64,000 nucleotides of DNA, taken from positions 1 to 64,000 of the forward strand of contig NZ_JBGCCT010000045.1 in assembly GCF_041260665.1 (NCBI RefSeq), read 5' to 3'. Source of the stretch: Catenulispora sp. GP43 (GTDB lineage: Bacteria > Actinomycetota > Actinomycetes > Streptomycetales > Catenulisporaceae). Under the pieces are notes generated by a model. That model was given only the letters and a program-made list of their open reading frames with translations. It was not told the origin of the DNA and made no database searches. Positions within the stretch are counted from its first letter, which is position 1. Each line of letters opens with the position of its first letter. Positions 52,701-60,734 of the stretch are shown piece by piece. Position numbers and translations under genes: made by a program.

Positions 52701-54116
52701 GCGCCCCGCTCGGGCCGCTCGCAGCTGCTGCGCACGATGGCCGGCGCGATCGCGCTCACCCAGTCCACGGCCGACGTCCACATCTACGGCATCGACTGCG
52801 GCTCCGGCGCCCTGCTCCCGCTGACCGCGCTGCCGCACTGCGGCGCGGTGGTGCAGCGGCAGCAGGCCGAGCGGGCCACCCGGCTGATCAACCGGCTGAT
52901 GCAGGAGATCACCGACCGCCAGGAGGAGCTGGCCTCGCAGGGCTACGCGGGCATCGTCGAGCAGCGCATGTCGGTGCCGGCGGACCAGAGGCTGCCGCAC
53001 ATCATCGTGTTCCTGGACCGCTGGGACGGCTTCCTGGGCTCGCTCGGCGAGCTCGACGGCGGCGTGCTGACCGACCAGATCATGAAGATCATGCGCGAGG
53101 GCCAGGGCGCCGGCGTGCACCTCATCATGACCGGCGATCGTCTGGTCCTGTCCGGCCGCATCTCCTCCCTCACAGAGGACAAGATGTCGTTCCGGCTCCC
53201 GGACAAGTCTGACTTCGGACTCATCGGCCTACGCTCACGCAACGTCCCCGATGAGGTAGTGTCCGGTCGCGCGTTCCGGGCGGAGTCCGGCCTTGAGACG
53301 CAGGTCGCCTTGCTCGCACAGGATCCGTCAGGCCAGGCGCAGGCCGCTGAGCTGGCCACGATCGCCGAGCAAGCCAACACCCGCGACGCGGCGATCCCGC
53401 ACTCGCGCCGCCCGTTCCGGGTGGACGTGCTGCCAGCACGCATCAGCCTGGCGGAGGCCTGGGCGCTGCGGAATGAGCGCATGGCGACGCGCCCGGGCTT
53501 TGCTCTAGTCGGCGTCGGCGGTGACGAACTGGTGGGCGTGGGCCCCGACCTGTTCGACGGCGTCCCGGCCTTCACCATCGCCGGCCCGCCCAAGTCCGGC
53601 CGCAGCACCGCATTGGTCTCTATGACGCGTTCTCTCATCACCCAACGTGCGTCAGCGGTGCTCGTCGCGCCCCGGAAGTCGCCACTGCGGGATATGCGTG
53701 GTCAGCCAGGGGTCCTGGCGGTGCTCGAGGAACCGGATCTGGGCGTCGAGGAACTGGAAAAGGTGGTGGCAGCGGCGCCTGGCCCCCTCGTAGTGCTCGT
53801 CGACGACGGTGATGTGCTGAAAGACGCCCCCGCTGGACGTGTGTTCAGCGACATCATCGCCAACGTCGCGGATGTCACTCGCGCGTTGGTGGTCGCCGGG
53901 GAGGCCGAGGAACTTGGTGTCGGATTCAGCGGTTGGCACACCGAACTGCGCAAGGCTCGGCGTGGCTTACTGCTATCGCCGCAAGGGACCACCGACGGAA
54001 ACCTGATCGGAATCCGAGTGCCACGAGGTGCCGTCGGCGGACAGGTTCAGCCTGGCCGGGCACTGTTGCACCTGGGCGACGGGGCTTTGTCTACGGTTCA
54101 GGTTCCCACGCCCTGA
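49740..54116 (+). CDS. eccC: EssC/EccC-type FtsK/SpoIIIE ATPase of a type VII-like secretion system
   Basis: 1,458 residues from ATG 49740 with GGAG seven bases upstream. Residues 1-215 contain FHA-like or ubiquitin-like folds as in EssC. Two membrane helices lie at about 230-268 (FPIVMLFLPIMGAVLMAVMM, LMMAAMSPLMMLGNF). Three FtsK-like ATPase domains follow: Walker A GTTGAGKS at 650-657 is canonical, while the loops GAPRSGRS (987-994) and GPPKSGRS (1282-1289) have Arg for the catalytic Lys, as in known EccC D2 and D3. It energises export of WXG-type substrates. No EccB, EccD, EccE or mycosin gene is in the window. Codon use changes sharply between about 51600 and 53160. Confidence 0.93.
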   Translation: MRMTLTVVDPLQAAKADIVLSADGQTPVAQIAELLGRLVGNSEPTAPSLFVDGEPVGLHHTLASSSLVEGAVVSLRDPSGCLPSEPSGVFEVRIVGGPAAGPVHRLVPGSVDAGRASGMQIRLRDPAVPDCALRISLDMNGVVRIAPFEGAVATLDQVPLETQVEWPVESQVAVGSTLMELAVYMRPDAALTLAEDGSTFEFNRPPRLLPPARQTRFKLPAPVRDDHKRPFPIVMLFLPIMGAVLMAVMMKRPQYLMMAAMSPLMMLGNFWQEKKTGKKTFTQQVADYEAKKARIEQDARDALAAERRARRRACPDPAMILDIATGPRMRLWERRRENDDHLLLRVGTLDQPSEVVLDDPEQDEHRRQVAWTVPDAPVTIPLRERGVIGIAGAADTPRAIARWLLAQTATLTGPTDVQFYLLTDRDSQPAWDWLRWLPHVRAGADAQASALIGVDATTVAQRIAELNLIVASRSKAAAADQGRHVRFEEPDIVVVLDGSRRLRALPGMIQILSQGPTVGVYAICLDAEQRFLPGECQAVAVVDSNGLRIQQVGQEVLRGVRPDAVSPVWCHSLARGLSALRIVAEFTDETGIPTSSRLLDVLGLEPPTSQAIAARWTMGGETTMVMLGESFDGPFGIDIRRDGPHGLIAGTTGAGKSELLQTIVASLAVANKPTAMTFVLVDYKGGSAFKDCVQLPHTVGMVTDLDNHLVERALESLGAELKRREHILAEAGAKDIEDYGDIRKKNTHLSPMPRLLIVIDEFASMVRELPDFVTGLVNIAQRGRSLGIHLLLATQRPSGVVSPEIRANTNLRIALRVTDGNESTDVIDDPSAGFISKSTPGRAYVRLGANSLVPFQAGRVGGRRPGATVTKVSAPWGTHLSWPELAIQPPREPDPPKAEDDAEITDLKVLVDAIREANAAMQISPQHSPWLPALQDTVLLSDVPPVRRHGGHDLAPVPWGIDDLPALQARRAAVLDFASLGHMLIAGAPRSGRSQLLRTMAGAIALTQSTADVHIYGIDCGSGALLPLTALPHCGAVVQRQQAERATRLINRLMQEITDRQEELASQGYAGIVEQRMSVPADQRLPHIIVFLDRWDGFLGSLGELDGGVLTDQIMKIMREGQGAGVHLIMTGDRLVLSGRISSLTEDKMSFRLPDKSDFGLIGLRSRNVPDEVVSGRAFRAESGLETQVALLAQDPSGQAQAAELATIAEQANTRDAAIPHSRRPFRVDVLPARISLAEAWALRNERMATRPGFALVGVGGDELVGVGPDLFDGVPAFTIAGPPKSGRSTALVSMTRSLITQRASAVLVAPRKSPLRDMRGQPGVLAVLEEPDLGVEELEKVVAAAPGPLVVLVDDGDVLKDAPAGRVFSDIIANVADVTRALVVAGEAEELGVGFSGWHTELRKARRGLLLSPQGTTDGNLIGIRVPRGAVGGQVQPGRALLHLGDGALSTVQVPTP

Positions 54117-54253
54117 CGACGAGACCTCTTCGATTCGCTGGAGTCCTACTCGGCATCATCGCAAGCCGTTGTTGCTCTGGCCCGCTCGGTTCGTAAGGTG
54201 GGATGTCGGTTCTCTCACCCTGCTTGCCGGCCCCGACCAGAGCGAATCATTTG

Positions 54254-55135
54254 ATGTTGACCATGAATCAGAGCACCGCGAAACTTGAAACCGTGAGATC
54301 ACCAGGTCTTGGCGACCGTGTCATTTTCATGACCGGCCCATTCGAGGGCCGCGATGGCGTCGTCGCGGCCCTCGAGCCCACGTCCGAGCTTGCCATGATC
54401 AAGGTGAACGTCTTCGGGCACGACAGGGAGGTACCTGTCCGCCTAGGGGCCATCCGATTGGCGGACCCTACCGACTCGACAGTCGGTAGCGAAGTCGACC
54501 ACGCAGGCACCCCAACAGCTCCGGCCAGCTGGCAGTTAACCCTGGAAATAGGCAGGCCACACCTTTTTGCACTGTCTATTCGTGATTCGTATCGACTGGC
54601 CGTCGAGCCGGATCCCACGATTCCCCCTGAGCTCAACGAAGTTGTGCCTGATTTGAGCGGCAGGATGAACACTTCGGATCGCGCGGCAGCCTCCACCGAG
54701 TGGGCGCGGTGGTGGTTGACGGTAGCGGGACTAGAGGGTGGCAACCTGGAATCGCGGCGGCTCATCAACAAGATCTCCAGCGGTACTCCTGTAGCCGACC
54801 CGCCCAAGCCAGAGCCAACGGATGTTAACTCGGTGCTCCAGCAAGCGATTGCCGAATGCCAGGACGATGCCCAGGACTTCGTGCGGAGGACACGCCGCCG
54901 CCTCATCGAGAGCGGCCCGCACGCGCACTTTGTTCATCAGGATATTGATGAGGTCCTCGACGGATTGAGCAGGCGCACCGGGCGCTCGAAGAATTCGTTT
55001 CAAGCGGAGGTCACCCTGATAGACGTTCGTGGTTCCTGGTGGACAGCTACGAGCTCTGGTGATGTCCAAGCTTCGCTTGCGGCCCTTCGCAGCCGACAGA
55101 CGGTACTCAAACTGCTGAGCACCGCCTTCCGCTAG
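54254..55135 (+). CDS. KOW-motif hypothetical protein
   Basis: 293 residues from ATG 54254; starts at 54203 and 54263 are also possible and no site decides. Near the N-terminus GDRVIFMTGPFEGRDGVVAA followed by VNVFGHDREVPVRL is a KOW-type beta barrel as in NusG, here not attached to a NusG domain. The middle is variable; the C-terminal helical part ends in EVTLIDVRGSWWTAT and a Leu-rich helix. Role unknown. It sits between eccC and the pilus genes in the same direction. Confidence 0.72.
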   Translation: MLTMNQSTAKLETVRSPGLGDRVIFMTGPFEGRDGVVAALEPTSELAMIKVNVFGHDREVPVRLGAIRLADPTDSTVGSEVDHAGTPTAPASWQLTLEIGRPHLFALSIRDSYRLAVEPDPTIPPELNEVVPDLSGRMNTSDRAAASTEWARWWLTVAGLEGGNLESRRLINKISSGTPVADPPKPEPTDVNSVLQQAIAECQDDAQDFVRRTRRRLIESGPHAHFVHQDIDEVLDGLSRRTGRSKNSFQAEVTLIDVRGSWWTATSSGDVQASLAALRSRQTVLKLLSTAFR

Positions 55136-55287
55136 GCCCGAAGTTCGTCAAGCACCTTGACTCTTCAAACGCGTCCGAAGTTGTCGCGCGCCAACAACCC
55201 GACGAGGCGGCCGCCGGGTACCTTGAACTCGCCGATAGCGCGCTATGAGGCGCAGCAAGACAGACGTTCTGATACCGGGGGATTCAG

Positions 55288-55953
55288 GTGGCTACGTCTC
55301 GTTCGCAGAACTCTGCTGATCCTGCGGGCACGCCGACTTCGATATTTGCGAGTCCTCCCGGTGCCGCCGACCCGTCCGAAACGTCGACGGTGCCGTGGCA
55401 AGAGTTGGTTAAGGGCGTCCTTGCGCGGCGCTGGACGATCCTGATCCCTCTCGCTGCCGTGCTCCCGATTCCGCTACTGCTGCGGCATCGTCAGCTTGTG
55501 GCATGGCCGGCACTGGTCTTCCTCACAGCCGTGTGCGTGCTGCTGGCTGCAGTGGACCTGCGATACCGGCGCCTGCCCGCCGGTGTCGTCTTATGGTCCT
55601 ATCCGATATTGGCCGGACTGCTGCTGATCGCTGCGCTGGCGCACCACGAGGTTTCGGCGTGGGGTCGGGCCGTGGCGGCTGCAGTCGCCGTCGGTGTGGT
55701 CATGCACCTGGTCCCGGACCGTGTCATCGGCCACGGCGACGCCAAGCTGCTCGGCCTCCTGATCATGATGCCCGCTTGGTTCGGATGGTCGATCGTGCCG
55801 CCGGCGCTGCTGGTGTTCTTCGTGCCTGTAGCTGCGGAGTCCGCGGCGTTGCTGGTGACTGGCCGAGCCAAGCGCGGTGACCAGATCGCCTTTGGGCCAC
55901 CATTGATCGTGGGTGCCTACCTCTACCTTCTGATTACGGGCAAGAGCTGGTGA
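55288..55953 (+). CDS. tadV: Prepilin peptidase, A24 family (TadV/CpaA-like)
   Basis: 221 residues from GTG 55288. A soluble N-terminal 45 residues precede six or so membrane helices. The two catalytic aspartates are Asp90 in DLRYRRLPAG and Asp151 in GHGDAKLL, the GxGD signature of type IV prepilin peptidases. The N-methylation domain of PilD is absent, as usual in TadV. It processes pilin leaders for the Tad pilus encoded downstream. Confidence 0.92.
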   Translation: MATSRSQNSADPAGTPTSIFASPPGAADPSETSTVPWQELVKGVLARRWTILIPLAAVLPIPLLLRHRQLVAWPALVFLTAVCVLLAAVDLRYRRLPAGVVLWSYPILAGLLLIAALAHHEVSAWGRAVAAAVAVGVVMHLVPDRVIGHGDAKLLGLLIMMPAWFGWSIVPPALLVFFVPVAAESAALLVTGRAKRGDQIAFGPPLIVGAYLYLLITGKSW

Positions 55954-56109
55954 GGTCTGGGATGAGCCCGGCTACGGCCGTCGGTTTCGCATGGGTGCGG
56001 TCTGAAATGCTTAGGCGCGTAGAGGTGCCGATCGATTACTGTCGGGTAGGGTGTTCGCGCACGTCAGGTTACTGAGTTGGCTTGAGTTCGTTCGATTTGG
56101 GGGAAGAAC

Positions 56110-56715
56110 GTGACAAACCACCGTCATGCCATCGCGGTCCTTGGTGTTGTCTTGAGCTGCGCAGTCGTGGCCGGATGCGGTGGCTCGAGCTCGAAGTCGA
56201 ACCCGGGCCTGAATCAGACCCTGCCGGCGACGACGGGGGCGACGACCGGATCCTCGCCGACGGTGACGGCTGACGTGGCAGGGCAGGCGAAGGCTGACGC
56301 GTTGAATGCGTACAAGGGCATGGTCGCGGCGACCACCCGAGAGTTTGCCGTTGACTCGGCAGATCCTGACTTGACGACTTACGTGTATGGCACGGCGTTC
56401 GGGTTCTTCAATACGCTGCTCCAGTTCCGGATCACCAACAACATCGTTTATCAGGGAACACCGCAGTCAAACCCGGTGGTCACCGATGTCAAGCCGGACG
56501 CGACACCGCCGACGGCAACGATCACTGATTGTTACGGCGGTCCGAACTACAAGCCAGTGTTCGCCAGCGACAAGGCCGGTCACAAGAAGGGTGACTCAGC
56601 ACTTGCGCCTGGTACTGCTATTGCCGCGCATCCAGTCACGGCTGTTCTGGAAGAGAAGGATGGCCACTGGCTGGTCATCAACTACACCCAGAGCGCTCCG
56701 GGCCAGACATGCTAG
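56110..56715 (+). CDS. Predicted lipoprotein of the Tad locus
   Basis: 201 residues from GTG 56110 with GGGGG upstream. The lipobox VVAGC (Cys about residue 23) follows a hydrophobic segment. The mature part starts with a Ser/Thr-rich linker, then a domain with ALNAYKGMVAATTREFAVDS and a closing GHWLVINYTQSAPGQTC, similar to lipoproteins beside actinobacterial Tad genes. Its seven-base overlap with the next gene suggests coupled translation. Confidence 0.8.
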   Translation: MTNHRHAIAVLGVVLSCAVVAGCGGSSSKSNPGLNQTLPATTGATTGSSPTVTADVAGQAKADALNAYKGMVAATTREFAVDSADPDLTTYVYGTAFGFFNTLLQFRITNNIVYQGTPQSNPVVTDVKPDATPPTATITDCYGGPNYKPVFASDKAGHKKGDSALAPGTAIAAHPVTAVLEEKDGHWLVINYTQSAPGQTC

Positions 56716-57740
56716 GTCAGCGATCACGAGCGGCAGCTTCTGCCGTCATGGCAGTCGCTGTGACTGCAGGACTGGTCTTGGCCGCCTCCCTGTACCTACC
56801 CCATACGGCTGCTGCGGCGCCGACCCCGTCGCCGCCTCCAAGCGTGAGTGGTGAATGCAATCCGCCGAATATCTGGGATCCCGGCACAGCTACATGCATC
56901 ATCTCGATCACGGGACCAGGCTCTCCATCATCCGCCCCATCTTCGGCTCCCACGGGTGGCCAGGGCGGCGGTGGCACGCCGAAGTGTTACTACAACTCTT
57001 CGATCAACGGGTCTGTCGAGGTGCCGTGCTATGACAAGGGGTTCGGCGGATGGTACGACAGCACGGCCGGCTGCTATTTCAAGCTCATGAATCCTCAACC
57101 GCCGCCGAGCGACCCAATCTGGACGGGGCATCCGCCAGGCGGCGCTGTGTACGACTCGAAGTGTTATACGTACACGAAGACCTCGCCGATGCCTGTCGCC
57201 TTGCCATTGGGGCCGCAGTGGTTGGCCACGCCGCCGCCAAACGGCCCAGGGCCGACACCCCTCGATCTGGCTAAGAAAGCCGAGGCCGAGTTGACGCTCA
57301 ACGCGCCGACGATCGGCACTGCCCCGATGACAGGTGCATCCGGGCTGGTCGGAATGCCTGTGTGGCTTTGGACGGAGCAGACGCCGCTGACGTGGGGGCC
57401 GCAGTCCAAGACCGTGGCTGTCCCGGGGCTGAGTGTGACTGCGACCGCCACTGCGAAGTCGATCGCCTGGGACATGGGTGACGGACATCAGTTCTCCTGC
57501 CCGAACCCCGGCACGCCATACGCGCCGTCCTACGGCGGGGCCGCTTCGCCGAACTGTGGCTACACCTACAACCAGCCATCCGGTGGCAATCCCAACGGCG
57601 AATACAAGATCACCGCGACGACGACCTGGCAGGTGTCGTGGGTGGCCTCGACAGGTCAGACCGGCACGCTGCCGCCAGTGACCACGCCGCCGTCGACCAC
57701 CACCGTGAAAATCGGCGAGTTGCAGGTCGTCAACCACTAG
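56709..57740 (+). CDS. Secreted hypothetical protein of the Tad locus
   Basis: 343 residues. A signal peptide (RSRAAASAVMAVAVTAGLVL, cleavage near TAAAA) is followed by a Pro/Ser-rich region with paired Cys (GECNPPN, TATCIIS, PKCYYNS, VPCYDKG, AGCYFKL), then a domain near 235-340 with WDMGDGHQFSC, a PKD-like signature. In actinomycetes such proteins lie in Tad loci; they may be surface adhesins or assembly factors. No enzymatic motif. Confidence 0.78.
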   Translation: MLGQRSRAAASAVMAVAVTAGLVLAASLYLPHTAAAAPTPSPPPSVSGECNPPNIWDPGTATCIISITGPGSPSSAPSSAPTGGQGGGGTPKCYYNSSINGSVEVPCYDKGFGGWYDSTAGCYFKLMNPQPPPSDPIWTGHPPGGAVYDSKCYTYTKTSPMPVALPLGPQWLATPPPNGPGPTPLDLAKKAEAELTLNAPTIGTAPMTGASGLVGMPVWLWTEQTPLTWGPQSKTVAVPGLSVTATATAKSIAWDMGDGHQFSCPNPGTPYAPSYGGAASPNCGYTYNQPSGGNPNGEYKITATTTWQVSWVASTGQTGTLPPVTTPPSTTTVKIGELQVVNH

Positions 57741-57775
57741 CCGCCACGAACCACCAAGGAAAGGGTGCAGCCGCC

Positions 57776-58435
57776 GTGGCCGACACCACGTTCTATTCGA
57801 ATCCTGCCGCCGGGCCCGTCATCCCGGGTGCGGCGCCGCGGGCGGTGCCGCCGCGGCGTCGACGCCCGGGGGTCATCGCGCTGTCGGTGGCTCTGATCTT
57901 GGCCGGCGCGCTGGGTGGGGTGCAGCTCTACAACAGCGTCGGGCACACCTACGAGGTGCTCGCCGTGGCCAAGGAGGTGCCCGTCGGCGGGACGATCTCC
58001 GCCGGCGATCTGACCACTGTGCGGATCTCGTTGGACCCTGGGATCAAGCCGGTTTCGGATCCGAGCCTGGTTGTCGGGAAGCGGGCCGCGGTCGGGCTGA
58101 AGCCGGGCACGTTGATCACCCGGGCCGAGGTCACCGATGCCCAGCTGATCGGTGCCGACCAGGTCCAGGTCGGGATCGCGACCACCGTCAACCAGCGCCC
58201 TGCCACACCGTTGAACCCGGGGCAGAAAGTGACGCTGATCGGCATCCCGGATTCCTCAGGCGGAGGCCCGACTCTTGCGTCGCCGGTTTCGGGCACCGTG
58301 GTGCTGGTCGGTCCGGCCGACTCTCAGCAGACCGTGGTGGTCGACGTCGCGATTCCGGCGAATCTCGCTTCGCAGGTCGAGCCGGTCGCCGGCCAGGGCA
58401 AGGTGGGTATCGTGCTGGACGGGGCGGGCAGCTAG
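57776..58435 (+). CDS. cpaB: CpaB/RcpC-like SAF-domain pilus protein
   Basis: 219 residues from GTG 57776. A cytoplasmic Pro/Arg start, one membrane helix (VIALSVALILAGALGGVQLY) and a SAF domain (about 55-125: VLAVAKEVPVGGTISAGDL, GLKPGTLITRAEVTD). In other bacteria CpaB/RcpC works at the outer membrane; in actinobacteria it may act in the wall. Its stop shares one base with the next GTG start. Confidence 0.86.
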   Translation: MADTTFYSNPAAGPVIPGAAPRAVPPRRRRPGVIALSVALILAGALGGVQLYNSVGHTYEVLAVAKEVPVGGTISAGDLTTVRISLDPGIKPVSDPSLVVGKRAAVGLKPGTLITRAEVTDAQLIGADQVQVGIATTVNQRPATPLNPGQKVTLIGIPDSSGGGPTLASPVSGTVVLVGPADSQQTVVVDVAIPANLASQVEPVAGQGKVGIVLDGAGS

Positions 58436-59256
58436 TGGCTGTCATAGCTTTGGCCGGCTCCACCGGCGCGCCGGGGGTGACGACCACTGCGCTCGGGCTG
58501 CTGTTGACCTGGCCGCTGGCGTCGGTCGACCGCAGGGTCATCCTTTTGGAAGCCAGCCCCGACGGCGGTCGGGTCGCTGCCGGCTTCCTGGAAGGCCAGC
58601 TTGGCGGGCGCTGGTCCCTGCACAACCTGGCGGCCTCGATCTGGCAGGACACCATCAGGGAGACCTTCGCCCAGCAGCTGATCGATATCGGCCAGAAGGA
58701 GCGAGGGCAACGCCTCGTGCTGCCCGGTCTGCGCGGTCCGGCGCAGGCCCTGGCCATGGAGCCGGTGTGGGATCCGCTGGCGACCTTGTGCAGTTCGCTG
58801 GACATATCCGGTACCGACGTGATTATCGACCTGGGACGCCGAGGCGCGTTCGGCACATCGGCCGCGCTGGCGCTCAGCGCCGATGTCGTGGCGTTCGTGG
58901 TGCGGCGACGGCTTGCGTCACTGGACGACGCGGCCGCCCGCATCGAGGTACTGCGGCCGATGCTGGTCGAGGCGGGCAACGCCGACGCCCTGCGCCTGCT
59001 TGTCGTCGGCGACGGCCCCTATGACAAGAACGACATCGCACGGCAGATGGGCGTGCCGCTTCTGGCCGATGAGTTGCCGTATTCGCCAAAGCACGCAATA
59101 CCGCTCTCGGATGGCCCCGCAAAAAGCATGGAGCTGAACAGCCCTCTGATGCGCTCCTATCGCTCGGCTGCTCATCGTGCCGTAGAGGTCATCGCTGAAC
59201 GCCGGGCCCGGCTCCTGTACCCGGGCCCGAGCACAGGTTCCGGGGGTTACCGTTGA
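58435..59256 (+). CDS. tadZ: TadZ/CpaE-like ParA-fold protein with degenerate P-loop
   Basis: 273 residues. The N-terminal loop AGSTGAPGVTTTALGL takes the place of the ParA Walker A (KGGxGKT) but lacks both its lysines. Walker A' and B-like strands RVILLEASPDGGR and VIIDLGRRG follow. CpaE/TadZ proteins place the Tad machine at the pole; the missing lysines suggest weak or no ATP hydrolysis. Overlaps neighbours by one and four bases. Confidence 0.82.
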   Translation: MAVIALAGSTGAPGVTTTALGLLLTWPLASVDRRVILLEASPDGGRVAAGFLEGQLGGRWSLHNLAASIWQDTIRETFAQQLIDIGQKERGQRLVLPGLRGPAQALAMEPVWDPLATLCSSLDISGTDVIIDLGRRGAFGTSAALALSADVVAFVVRRRLASLDDAAARIEVLRPMLVEAGNADALRLLVVGDGPYDKNDIARQMGVPLLADELPYSPKHAIPLSDGPAKSMELNSPLMRSYRSAAHRAVEVIAERRARLLYPGPSTGSGGYR

Positions 59257-60734
59257 GCTCGAACAACGTGATCCGGTTCTCAGGGCCGAGCGCACCTCAG
59301 CCGGTCTGGCCACCAACAATGTCGCAGCCGGTCGCTGTCCCTGAACCCCCTCCGCCGGTGCCATCGCCGCCGCCACGGCCGCCCGTCGACCACGCGGTCG
59401 TCGCGAAGCTGAAGGCACAGATCGCTGCGCAACTGCAGGAGATCATCAAGGCCAACCCGAGGATCAGCGAGGCTGATCAGAGGCAGTACGGCCGAAAGTT
59501 GATCAACGATGCGGTCGGGCGGTGGTCGACCGAGGGCGCGGCCCGTGGGGTAGCGCAGAACGAAGCCGTCTACTCGGCTTACGTCGAGGCCCTGTACGAC
59601 GCGCAGTTCCGCCACGGCCGTCTCCAGCCGTACTTGAACGACCCGAACGTCGAGAACATCCTGATCAACGGGCACAGAGATGTCTGGGTGGACTACGCCG
59701 ACCGCCCGCGCCAGCAGGTCCCTCCGATCGCTGACAGTGACGAGGAACTCATGAGGTTCTTCCAGAACCTCGGTCAGCGGTACGGCGGGAACAACGCCGA
59801 GCGCGAGCTGTCCAACGCCCACCCGATGCTGGCGCTGCGTCTGGGTGATGGCTCCCGTATGCAGGCAGTGGTGCCGCCGATCACCCCCGCGCCGTACGCC
59901 ACGATCCGCCGCCACCTGGTCAAGGACCTCGGGCTGAACGACCTGATCAGGCTCGGCACGCTCGACCCGATCCTTGCGGCGTTCTTGGGTTCGCTGGTGA
60001 AGGCCCGCAAGAACATCCTGATCTGTGGTGACCAGGGTGCCGGCAAGACGTCGCTGCTCCGTGCGATGGCGCGGGAGATCAACGACGGTGAACGGGTCGC
60101 CACGATCGAGACTGAGTACGAGCTCTACCTGCACGAGTTCCTTCCCCAGGTAGTGCCGATGGAGACGCGGCAGGCGAACGCGGAGCGGGTCGGAGAGAAG
60201 TCTGACGGGTCCATATCCGTTGGAGACCTGATTCCGGCAGCGCTTCGAATGACGCTGTCACGGATGATCGTCGGTGAGGTCCGCAGCGACGAGATCGTCT
60301 ACATGCTGCGCGTCATGACCTCAGGGTCCGGCGGCTCGATGAGCACTATGCACGTGCGCAGACCAGAAATGATCTGGGACCGTATCGCCGAGCTGTGTGC
60401 TGAGTCCGGCGTCCCGTCCGAGTTGGCATATCGGCTGGCCACCAACGCCATCGACTTCGTCGTCTTCGTGACGCTGGTGGACGAGACTCTGATCGGTGGC
60501 CGCCGGCACCGGTTCGTCTCGCACGTTATAGAGGTCGCCGGTCGTGGCGAGGGTTCATCGCCCGCGACCAACACCATCTTCGGCCCGCGCAGCGGCGACC
60601 CTCGTGGTGTTCCGCTCATGCGGCCGGCGTGCGCGGACGACCTGAGGCGCGTGAACTTCAACCTGAGTCACCTGGACGGCGGCCACGGCGCGTGGACGCA
60701 GCCGCTGAAGCTGGTAGTGGGGCCGCAGCGATGA
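59253..60734 (+). CDS. tadA: TadA/CpaF pilus assembly ATPase
   Basis: 493 residues from a TTG start that overlaps the previous stop. After a Pro-rich N-terminus (about 10-50), the CpaF N-domain appears (LNDPNVENILINGHRDVWVD), then Walker A GDQGAGKTS (259-267), the Asp-box region IETEYELYL, Walker B MTLSRMIVGEVRSDE and the His-box SGSGGSMSTMHVRRPE. It is the secretion ATPase that drives pilin polymerisation with TadB and TadC. Confidence 0.94.
   Translation: MSSNNVIRFSGPSAPQPVWPPTMSQPVAVPEPPPPVPSPPPRPPVDHAVVAKLKAQIAAQLQEIIKANPRISEADQRQYGRKLINDAVGRWSTEGAARGVAQNEAVYSAYVEALYDAQFRHGRLQPYLNDPNVENILINGHRDVWVDYADRPRQQVPPIADSDEELMRFFQNLGQRYGGNNAERELSNAHPMLALRLGDGSRMQAVVPPITPAPYATIRRHLVKDLGLNDLIRLGTLDPILAAFLGSLVKARKNILICGDQGAGKTSLLRAMAREINDGERVATIETEYELYLHEFLPQVVPMETRQANAERVGEKSDGSISVGDLIPAALRMTLSRMIVGEVRSDEIVYMLRVMTSGSGGSMSTMHVRRPEMIWDRIAELCAESGVPSELAYRLATNAIDFVVFVTLVDETLIGGRRHRFVSHVIEVAGRGEGSSPATNTIFGPRSGDPRGVPLMRPACADDLRRVNFNLSHLDGGHGAWTQPLKLVVGPQR

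Noticed and set aside
51408-53120. 570-codon open frame on the minus strand inside eccC
   Set aside because: It is the antisense shadow of a segment with extreme third-position GC. The translation is Arg/His/Gln rich and without domains, while the plus-strand frame carries clear ATPase motifs.
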